From positions 5,704,001 to 5,768,000 of the forward strand of contig NC_088323.1 in the NCBI RefSeq assembly GCF_910592395.1: a stretch of 64,000 nt of DNA, given 5' to 3'. The notes beneath the pieces are model-generated. The model was not told the DNA's origin, did no database searches, and saw nothing but the letters and a program-made list of their open reading frames with translations. Shown one piece after another: positions 22,287-32,600 of the stretch. Each line of letters starts with the position of its first letter. Position 1 is the first letter of the stretch. This stretch comes from Lineus longissimus (lineage: Eukaryota; Nemertea; Pilidiophora; Heteronemertea; Lineidae). The position numbers were made by a program, and so were the translations under genes.

Positions 22287-22804
22287 TATCATAGGCGCTT
22301 GCTAGAGGTACGACGGGACCCGTATCCCTAGGTCAGAATGCGGGATACGGGAGTTCTTTTGCGCATAGGCCCGACATAAAGGGATCCTTCCGGCTCAGTT
22401 ACATCATGTTCTATAAAACTATGCTACACTTATTTTTAAATGCACAATATAAATTTGCAGACAAGTCCTGTCCCCGGGGTTCTGTCAATGTGGTGGTCAT
22501 TTTCCTTCAGTTTGCAAATTGTTCAGGTATACACAGTATATACAATGTTCAGTGCAAGTTTATTTATTTTCGTCTATTATATAGTCAAGAAAGAATAAAT
22601 CTGATTCATTAAAACGTTTCAAGAATTTTTTTAATTCCCAGTAATTTCGCCTACTTCACGGATATGAGTTAGTCTGCTGGGGTATTTTTTGAGCCAGAAC
22701 TTATTAGACTATCTTGGCACCCCATCCTAATTTGGTCTCCTAGGGTGAGGAACGAAGCCGGTCCACTGCGTCCGGAGTGTAGAGCTGAGATTAGATCATG
22801 GCAC

Positions 22805-22862
22805 GCGGCCATAGCATTCAAGATGGCCGCGGCCATAGCATTCAAGATGGCCGCGGCCGCGG
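22805..22862. repeat. Two 24-bp repeats with CAAGATGGCCGCGGCC
   Basis: CATAGCATTCAAGATGGCCG occurs twice in tandem, followed by GCGGCCGCGG. The core CAAGATGGCCGC is one base from the YY1 consensus CAAGATGGCGGC. It lies between genes, 550 bp after SLC38A11. Confidence 0.5.
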
Positions 22863-22988
22863 CGAACCTATGCATTTTAATGGGCTGAAGGTCCTTGTCA
22901 CCCTGTGAACCAGCCAACCTTACGTTTTTCAATTGGTCAGCTGGACAAGAACCATCCTAATCACCATGCCTAGCCCATTAGGATTTAT

Positions 22989-23479
22989 CCTGAACCTTTC
23001 GGGCGGTACAGTGTACATTTGTACACAGGTTCTCAGCCAATCAGAATCCGATAAATCTAAAGGAAGACCATACTGGAGGAAGACCATTCACATGAGACAA
23101 GTCTCATTGTATATTCTACTCAATATGATATCTGAAGGACTAGCCCTTGGATCTTGGAGATGGGCTATTGTTATTGTCCTTTCTGTAGGTAGGCCTATGT
23201 TGCAGGCAGCATAACTCAAATATCTAAAACCTAAATAACAAGGGAAGAGAAACGCATTATAAAAATAAAATATAAAGTAAAAAAGAAAAAGAAAAATGTT
23301 GTCCACAACCGGATTCGAACTCGCGACCTTTGGATCGAACATCGTATTCTGCCATTTCTGACGAGCGCTCTACCAACTGCTCTAATGTTTCTAAGACGTC
23401 TGACGTCATGTATTTGTCGAAATCTGTTTGGCTGAAAGTCCCTGTATAAATGTACAATGTACTGCCCGAAAGGTTCAGG
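22989..23479. mobile_element. 491-bp inverted-repeat element with internal tRNA-like segment, copy 1
   Basis: Terminal inverted repeats CCTGAACCTTTCGGGC and GCCCGAAAGGTTCAGG extend imperfectly into the TGTACATTTGTACA blocks and the CCAATCAGAATC region. The interior contains a minus-strand tRNA-like segment (23299-23390) with A-box-like TTGGTAGAGCGCTCG and B-box GAGTTCGAATCC. It also shares a stretch with the decayed zinc-finger-like sequence of copy 2. Confidence 0.75.
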
Positions 23480-25560
23480 AAAAAAATTTGCTAGCGGCTT
23501 GTGTCATTCCTCTGGTGGGGACATACAGAACTTGTTGGCTGTGGTAAACGAGAAGTCTCCGGTCTTTCACAGCCAGCGGCTGGTGTGAGCATCTTGACTC
23601 TCAAGCCTTGGAGCCACTCCGCCGACCCGGACTCCGTTACACCAACGGACCGATTAACTCTGATGGTTCAGAATGGGTGTGAGGGGCGAAACAGTCTTCC
23701 GTCTTGTATGACTTGGGCCCATACCACATACCACATACCCACATACCCACATGCCAATTTTTTCCAGGTGGGGCAATCCAATGACGGCTGAAGCTTTTAT
23801 GATAAGCCTGGCAAGATTGGATCACTCATTTTTAGTTCGTCTTACCCAGGAGACAGGAGTGTTTAATGGACAACCAATTAAGTGACCCGACCGAATCAAG
23901 TTTGATATCATGCTATCAAAGTTGGCAATTGTATTCTGTTTCGAATGATTGCAGGTTTCGAAACTGAGCGCCCTACGAACGACGAACTACAAAGAACGAA
24001 TGTCTGTCGAGTCATCAAGTCCTCTATCTGCTAATTGATTTACACGACACTGAACCATATTTTAAACTTGGTTGTAGAAGGAATTGGGGAAATGATTTTT
24101 TTAAAATCGTCGATAAAACGCATTTACATCGTCTTTTGGCTTACGGAACCTGCCTAATGCATTTCCACAGCTCGGCAAGTGTACATGTACAAGTATGTAT
24201 GCTAAAGCCAATCCCACATTTTGACAATGCCTGTCCCATTGATCATTGACAGAACAAAGGTCTCTCTTGAGCAGATTACTGCCAGCGGCCTGGTTTAAGG
24301 AGGTGCCCGGATGCCGTGACGACAAATGTATTGTCTTTGGTCATGATCGGTCGCGGTTGATTTGAACGCCAGTCGGTTGGTGTGTGAGATGTGGAGAACA
24401 TCGCGAGATGCCATCACTGCTGTTCTATCCTGTGATGTGGAAATCTCCACTGAATTCATGAAGGTTTGTTCAATCATATGTAAATTGACGTAAATAGTTA
24501 ACAGTTTTAAATTCAACAACCATTCATTTGGCGGCCACTGTCCCGACTGTGGTGCAGCACCCGACTGTAACTGGCATGAAAAGGGGATACGCTGGTTATG
24601 GATGTCAGATCGTGGTTCCCTGACCTTTGCAAACAATTTCACTGGACGTAATCCACGCGGCGACACCAAGGACCGCTGGCTGATCTATTGATATGTTCGT
24701 AGTAGGGTGTCAAAGTCGGAGAGAAGAAGAGCCACTCTTCTCTTGGAAGTGTTTGCATTTGTTAGCCTATAAACACAAGATTTTAATCCTTCAGTCTTGG
24801 GTTTGGCGGAGAGAACTAATCTTACATAAGTCCCAGAACAATATCATATGTCTTTATGGCAATATTTATTACTGGGACCCAGTACAGTGCCGTTCTATCC
24901 AATATTCCTGGGGCTGTTGGAGAGGCTTCTTGTCTAAACAGTGCCATTCTGCCCCCTCTAAGGCATACATTGGTAACTTAACAATTGACTGTGAAATGAA
25001 CGCAGTTGAACACAATATGAATAATTCAGTCTCAGTTTCGCCGAAAAGAAGGCGATATGCTATTATTTGATAATGTATATGATCATGATAATAAGGAGAC
25101 CCTGTGTGGGTGTTTGATCCAACATACTTTGATGTGATTGGAGATGGAAGTTTGCCAAAGTGCCTTTAAAGGTATGATAAATACAGCATTAGTATGCTAC
25201 CTGGTGCTATTCTGATGGACCATATTGCCAGGAAAACTAAAGTGGCAGGTCTATAGTCTTAATTCACGTTGCGACTGTCCAAGTCAAAGGCAAGTCTTGC
25301 TGAAAATTAATTGGAAGGAAATCTTGATCTTTACATGTGTTCCTAAATTTGACCTTTAACTTGATCTGTCTCATGATTTCAGAGGTGACTGACCCTCGGC
25401 CCATGAGGTGTGAAAGCGAGAATGATGAGTGCCAGTCTTCAGAATGACGAGGTGGCAGTGCCCAGTCACATCACAATCACATCAACATTATCAGGATGAT
25501 CAGGTCACAGATCGCCGATACTTCAGGGGAGTCGGAGGAAAGACTCTGGTGTAAAAGCAG

Positions 25561-26380
25561 AATATTCCGGGCAGTACAGTGTACATTTGTACACAGGTTC
25601 TCAGCCAATCAGAATCCGATAAATCTGTGTCGTCATCGGGGCGTCATCATGAAACCGCTTAGCAGAACTTGCCATTATATCAATAGATATTTCTGTGAAA
25701 TGATGCTTCAAATAACGCTGTTCTCAGATCTCCAGCTGTTCTTTCTTGTGACATGCCTGATGCTATTCCTGGTGATGAAATATATGTATTAGTAATGTAG
25801 TATATTTCTGGTGTGTTCACTGTTGCAATAAATCATACAAATCCTGAAAATCTTTGCTTGTATTGTTTTGTGCTTGTTAATCAAATTAGAAGCATACAGT
25901 ATCAAAATACACTAGAGGAAGACCATACACATATGAGGCAGTATCGAAAGACAAGTCTCATTGCAGAGAAACATATTCATACTGGAGGAAGACCATTCAC
26001 ATGAGACAAGTCTCATTGTATATTCATACTCAATATGATTTCTGAAGGACTATCCCTTGGATCTTGGAGATGAGCTATTGTTATTGTCCTTTCTGTAGGT
26101 AAACCTATGTTGCAGGCAGCATAACTCAAAATCTAAATAACAAGGGAAAAGAAACGCATTATAAAAATAAAATATAAAGTAAAAAGAAAAAGAAAAATGT
26201 TGTCCACAACCGGATTCGAACTCGCGACCTTTGTATCGAACATCGTATTCTGCCATTTCTGACGAGCGCTCTACCAACTGCTCTAATGTTTCTAAGACGT
26301 CTGACGTCATGTATTTGTCGAAATCTGATTGGCTGAAAGTCCCTGTACAAATGTACGATGTACTGCCCGAAAGGTTCAGG
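25561..26380. mobile_element. Inverted-repeat element with tRNA-like segment, copy 2 (about 820 bp)
   Basis: The same right end (GCCCGAAAGGTTCAGG), the same tRNA-like segment (26206-26290) and the same AAGTAAAAAGAAAAAGAAAAATG block are present as in copy 1. The left end starts in the shared GGGCAGTACAGTGTACATTT. About 300 bp are extra relative to copy 1, including the zinc-finger-like remnant. Confidence 0.7.
25905..26015 (+). pseudogene. Decayed C2H2 zinc-finger-like fragment
   Basis: The translation contains KHIHTGGRPFT, which resembles the conserved inter-finger linker of C2H2 proteins (HTGEKPF/Y). A similar HMRQ...GRPFT unit lies just upstream. The cysteines are lost and stops interrupt all frames. 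It is inside the copy 2 element and partly repeated in copy 1 (23060-23110), so it was probably captured by the element. Confidence 0.35.
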
Positions 26381-27249
26381 AGAAAAATATCCGCCGCCTG
26401 GAGACCCCCATCGGATCATCCTCCACCAAAGCTGAAATCAACTGCCGAGACAATCTTCGCCTCATGGAGTTCATGATTCAGTGGGCCATGGTCATTGATT
26501 TCAAAGAGCAGGCCCCGCCATAATAAAATCTATAATGGAATTCCAATTATAGAATCTATCATCATGGGCCAGCATATAGAATCTATGCAGGAGCCCACCC
26601 ACATTGGAAATACGTAGATCTTTTTTGGATTCTAAGAAAAAGTTACGTCCATAAAACTTCGACTCCAGGGGTTGTCCATTGCGTCATCCTAATTGGATCT
26701 CCTTAGCTCCTTACCTCCTGCTTATAGCGACAGGACGGGACAGCGACAGGACCAGACAGGTTCAATGCGTCCGTAGTGTATAAAACTATCTCTGAACGGG
26801 CATAGAAGAGAGCAACAAAACAGGACCTGTATGGAAAAGGAATTGTGCCGTCTCAAAACCTAGGCACTGAAGATGGTTTCCTGTTGGCCCTTTTAGGCTG
26901 CGTTTCCACAGGCGGTTCTCTTATGGGTTGTGGACTTGGGCTGTTGTTTCCATCATCTCCATTGCACATTCCCTGGTAAAACCAAAGTTTCATCTTGTGT
27001 GAGGTGAATTACCAAGTCACCAACAAACACCACGAAACAAGGAAAAACTGCACAAACAAATAGTCTGAGAAGCACGGACTTTATTCTACAACTAGGTATT
27101 ACCAAAACAACAGAAGAAGGGACGTCAACTCTGTGTTTCATGGCCCTTTTTAGTATATCCTTTGCAATCTAACAGCACTATTAATTCGCCACAAAAATTA
27201 TACGAAAAATTACAATTTATGTACATGTCACTTTTAAATACAATATAAC

Positions 27250-27495
27250 TATAATAATATAATAATAATAATGAGTCTTTTATACTGCGCAATTCCGTAA
27301 CACTATACTATAGTTCTCGCTCAAAGCGCTTTGGGATATCATATTATTACCCCGGTCTCCACAGAAATCAATCAGGGGTTTCAAGGAGCAACCACAAGGC
27401 GCTAGGGGAACTAAACAGTGACTCGGCCGGGAGTGGAACCCATGACCTCCTGATCATGAGGCAGACTCTCTTCCACTGCGCTAATGCTGCCCCGG
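27250..27495 (-). mobile_element. tRNA-derived SINE (GCGCAGTGGAAGAGAG family), copy 1
   Basis: Read on the minus strand, the head GCATTAGCGCAGTGGAAGAG and B-box-like GGTCATGGGTTCCACTCCC are followed by a body with CCAAAGCGCTTTGAGCGAGA and a tail of repeated ATT. The copy at 32.06 kb is nearly identical, so the family was active recently. Confidence 0.85.
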
Positions 27496-27734
27496 TAACT
27501 ACCATACATGTAGTTGTTCTATTTCAGATGACTGAAATCTCTGTGTTTATCAACAAATAGAAATTTATTGTACCACCAAATGGACAGACGCATCTCTTTG
27601 ACAAATTCACACAACAGGCACATTAAAAAAAATGTTACTCTGCTTCATTTTTAATTCAGTCATTTTCCAAGCATTCTTCAGTGTTTGATGAATTTACAAC
27701 ATATCAGCTAATCAGAGATCAATCAATCAATATT

Positions 27735-28145
27735 GGCATTTGTAAAGTCCTCCAATTACTCAGGTGGGTATTCTAGGGTGCTTTCTTTTACGAAGGCAGC
27801 TGCAAATAGGTAGGAATGACTTAAAAGTCTGGAGGGAATCAAAGTTTCGAAGGCTCCACAATTGTGGAGAAGCTGCTGCGCAGGAACAACCACAAAGAGT
27901 TTGGCACTTGACCCGTGGTACCTCAAGGAACATCACAGATCCAGACCGGAGGCCTTGGTGATAGATCTTTCTCAGTTGAATCATGGGTCTGAGATATGCC
28001 GAAGCCTCCCCAGTCAAGCACTTGAACACAAAGAGCACAATCTTGTAATGGATCCTGCACTTGACTGGAAGCCAGTGCAGGCTGGCATTGTAAGGGTTAA
28101 CTGATAAGCGTCTCGAATACATAGGATATACATCCAGAAGCCGGG
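27735..28145 (-). pseudogene. 3' end of a non-LTR retrotransposon (LINE) reverse transcriptase
   Basis: The minus-strand frame contains LHWLPVKCRIHYKIVLFVFK followed by CLTGEASAYL, then a spaced R-S-G motif and the terminal W-S-L-R-N-F-D-S-L-Q-T-F-K-S-F-L. This is the standard ending of CR1/L2/Rex-type ORF2 proteins. The element ends in a (ATTG)n tail near 27715-27735 after GACTTTACAAATGCCAATAT. The 5' part is missing, as usual for dead LINE copies. Confidence 0.85.
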
Positions 28146-29647
28146 CTTGCCAAATAATCACTTTCTTCCATTTATTTACATGATCTGAATACAAAAACAC
28201 ATATATACATGGAAACATCGACACAATACAACAATTGACATAATCTGTTAACATATCAAACATGTTAATGGAACAACTTTGGCATGGGCTTCAGGTGACA
28301 AGGAGGATAATAGGGAGTTTCAGCAGGGGACAATGACCGCGTCATGAATTACATCACATTTTTTTGTAAATTAATGCAAATGCATCATACAGGATGGTAG
28401 CTAGCAGCTATGGGGCTACTTGTGTTTATAAGCAAATTTGACGATTTTACCCTTCAGAAAATAGAATCAGTTTTTGTTGTCATTTTAACCCGAACTTATT
28501 TGGGCACCTCCTAATTTTGGTACATCCTGTAAAGGAGTGTCTATCTGGTGTAAAATTAAAAGCCTGTCTCATTGTTTGTCTCTAGAATCAAAGTTGTCCG
28601 ACCCAACTCGTCAATCTTTCCGACCCAACTCGTCAATCTTTCTGACCCAATATCGTATCCTTTTGGAGGAGTAGGCTTGGCTTAAAACTGCCTGATATTT
28701 CTCATTACCATAATTTGGAGTAACTGAGGATAACTGTAGTGTTGTAGTGTTGTTTTTTATATCAATCTTGATTTCATGGTACAACCTACACGCATCCTAA
28801 AGCAGGATCCGTTGTCTCTGATACAGAACCAAGACCTTCTTCTATGGACTCCCGCCAGAAAGCCACATTAAAACGGGTTAGGAACAACAGGAATTCATAC
28901 TTTTCCACACAGGACACAGACACAGTAGACATAAGGAAACGCAAGGACACCAAATCAGACACTTTGAAAAAGGAATCAAAATATCCGAAACGTCGTCTAT
29001 TTCATACAACGTTGTAGTGTTGTTTTTTATATCAATCTTAACTGAGGATAACCTGACCACCAGGTTAAGCCTCTCACCACATGTGATTGTCTGAAAAATA
29101 TAAAAAATGTAAGATATAGTACTAGGTACATGTATATGAAGTAAAATTTTGATTTAGGGGCGGCTCGCTACAGAAAGCAACAGATTTTAGACAATAGTCA
29201 TCTGCTCATACCTGCAGACCTGCTTTGAGCAACACTGTCCGCCTGATCAGACATTCAACAGTCTGACCTCTCGAAAAGGACTGAAAAGTAGTATTTATAA
29301 ACTCCACTCGCTGCTGACAACCTCATGTACACCGGAAGTGGCATCTACGTATTCTGGGCCTTCCCATATTCAGGTAGATTTAGGTATTATCTGGCAATAA
29401 GCTTTTGGCTCGTAATTGCATGCAGATGAATTCTCTAATGCATTACTCTTTAAAGTATTCTGCAAGAAGTCTTTTTGAGCAGGGTTAAGATTTACGAAGG
29501 TTGCAATGGATCAAGGTAGCGTGGACCAAGAGTGTTTCAGTATGCCTTCCATAAATTACATCACAGTATGACATGGCAGGTTCTAGTTTTGGCTTAATGC
29601 CCCTTCTACAAAGATACAACTATGAGTAGAAATCGTACTTAGCACTG

Positions 29648-32600
29648 TTATTCTTTTTCATCCTCGGCTGGCTCATAGTCTGATCTAAGACAGGGGAAGC
29701 AATGTTTAAACCTTTTGTGCAAAGAATTAGGCCTTCTTCCACTGTTTTGGTGGTCGACTCTTTCCCTGAAAAAACCCAAATTGAAACAATTTCAAATGAT
29801 TACACGTATAATAAATATAGATGACAAGAAGTGTCAGGTTTGCATTCACTTTATGATCTTTGCTGTTCCGTTACCATGTACTTTGAGACAGTATTTCTGC
29901 AGACTGCGACACAACAGCCAAACGTCTAGTAGACTGTTGAAATGATGAATCTAAACTTACTCTTCAACTAGAGGCGCAGTTGCACTGACATCTGCTCCTG
30001 CCTCACCACTAGCACTGCCATCTGCATCAGGGAGTGCTGGAGCTGGTTCTGGTTCTGGAGTTGGTTCTGGAGCTGGTGCTGGAGCTGGTTCTGGAGCTGG
30101 TGCCGGAGCTGGTTCCGGAGCTGGTGCTGGTGCCGGAGCTGGTGTTGGTGCTGGTGCTGCGGCTGGTGCTGGAGCTGCTGCTGGTTTCTTCTCAAAATCT
30201 CTGATTTCGACGGAAGAGCCATTCTCGATGGCTTTTGGCAGCACCTTCTGCTCTCGTGCGATCTCATACTGAACATGGCGGAAAAGTAATTCCGAAAGAT
30301 CACCATCCTTCAAGTTTTTATCTGAAATTGGGAAAATACATTTTTGAATATCGATAGTTTTTGACTGTTACAATTATGAATGAAATAGTTACAACAACAG
30401 GCCCAAGGGCCTGGCACTCAGCTGAAATATTGTCTACATATTTTATAGATATGCTACCAGTATGATGGCAAGATGTAAAAATTAGACGTTTCATTCCCCC
30501 ACGCATTTAGCTTGCAAGACTAACCCACCTTCATATCGGATGAAAACTATCCGGTTCTTGATGTCCATTGGCTCATCCTTGTGGTTGATCAGCATGTACA
30601 ACTTGCAGATGAAACGATTCCACTCTGTTTGCAGGATATCCTCGTTGGTGAGGAATCCCTCTTGCATCATCCGGTACATGGTATCAGCCTGTGTGTTGAA
30701 CTCAACAAAGGCATAGTACTGAAACAACGAGGTCCACCGAAATTAAGGAAAGTCTCTACGGAGCGCATCGATACAAGGTAGGGTCAGCTGGGGATGACAA
30801 GCAGTGGTTGTTCAATGAAGATAGCTTGGCTGCATGGCTCCGGACGACTTCCTTTCCTTGTAACCAATGGATCTGCAATGCTGCGGTGGCAGGTTTGAAC
30901 ACAGCCAATCATATCACCAACAGACGACAGACAAGTTTACAAAAGAAGATGGTTGAAGTATTCTGAGGTAATTACAACGCAAACTACTTGTTACAATATA
31001 TCAATTACACATCACTGAAAACCAGGTTGCAGTCTACGCTGTACTTCGAATTGAAATAGCTGAAAAAAACCTCACCTCCTTCCCATCTCTGTCATTGATG
31101 CAGTAGGCTTTAGGCGTGTAGTCCCTTCCTGCTTTCATGATGTGCGGCATGTTGATTTCCTTGTCATCCACAAGTTTGATTTGTGAGTCAACGTCTGAAA
31201 CCTTTCCTGGGCAATGGCACGAATGGGGGTGCAAGATGAAGACCTTGTGCGACATTTTCTCATTCACAAACTTTTCCTTAAGGGCAGGGCACTGATCTAT
31301 GACATCTCTCACCTCTGAAATTGACAGGGTTTACCTTTTTCACAGGTGATTGATAATATACATCAACTAGCATTAGTGTACATGTAGCGATTTGATGCAT
31401 TTGGTAGTTAGTACATATGAACAACTGGATCTACTCCATATTTTTTATTGAACTGACATTAATTTCAGTTGAATTACATTTTAAACTTAACTTATATCAG
31501 GCTATTATGGCTGCTAGGATCACTATAGACTACAGCCTGTGCCTGATCACTGAATTTCTTTTGATGCGATAATGACGGTCACAAATTAAAGTCAATGAAG
31601 AGTAAGAAGAAAATGAAAAAGTGACTTACTTGGAATTCTAATCTTCAGGAACCTGTAGTACCAACTCATAGCAAGTCCTGTGCCAACGTTGTTGAACTGC
31701 AGGTCATATGCCATATCCTGGACATCACCTGGAGAAATTGACAATGTTGATAGTGCAAGAATAGATATGAACAACTGTGTGAAATGTACAGGCTAAATCT
31801 ACACCAATTTTGACAGGTTTTGTGAAATAAATTTGTTTGCATCAGCCAAAACATAAGTTTGTGTACTAGATTTCACTGACCGTGGGCATGTGATAGAGTA
31901 AATTCAGTTACCTTCCAGCTCTCTGGTGACTTTGGCCTGCCAGTCTGAGCTCTTGTAACTGACATTGGTGAACAGAAGCTGTAGTTCCAGCACTTTTGGG
32001 TGGTCGGCATTTTCACTCAGGCAGTTCAGACACACCAGAAACCTGAAAGAGAATTTAGAAGTCAATAATAATAATAATAATAATGAGTCTTTTATAAAGC
32101 GCAATTCCGTGACACTATAGTTCTCGCTCAAAGCGCTTTGGGATATCATATTATTACCCCGGTCTCCACAGAAATCAATCAGGGGTTTCAAGGAGCAACC
32201 ACAAGGCGCTCACTTGAACTCGACCAGTAGGGGAACTAAGCAGTGACTCGGCCGGGAGTCGAACCCACGACCTCCTGATCATGAGGCCGACTCTCTTCCA
32301 CTGCGCTACCGATTCCAGTGCCGCAGCCAATTTCGATAAGGCCATGTTTAAGGTAGTGCAACTTTGGAGTAGAGTTGAAGGCCATTTTTAACGTATTTAC
32401 CACTAGATGACATTGATCTACATTTTCTAAATCATCCTCTGACCACCCGGAATGTAGATGCTCAAAGTTATTTCGCATCGCTCAGTAACGGGTGCAACAG
32501 GAGGGACATGTGAATCAACTTGAAACCTCACCTTCGGTTTTTAATGCGGTAACCCTTATCCAAAATTTTGTAGAACCATTTCGCAAAGGCATCTGTTTTC

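Larger units (their letters stand above)
22260..29640. other. Gene-poor, repeat-rich interval
   Basis: Apart from the listed elements I find no convincing exons. A block shared between about 22720-22790 and 26685-26780 (CATCCTAATTtGGTCTCCT...AATGCGTCCG) shows more dispersed repeat. 28.7-29.1 kb holds a direct repeat of GTTGTAGTGTTGTTTTTTAT. The 3' UTR of the TIR-STING gene must lie below 29648; I found no canonical poly(A) signal near it. Confidence 0.5.
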
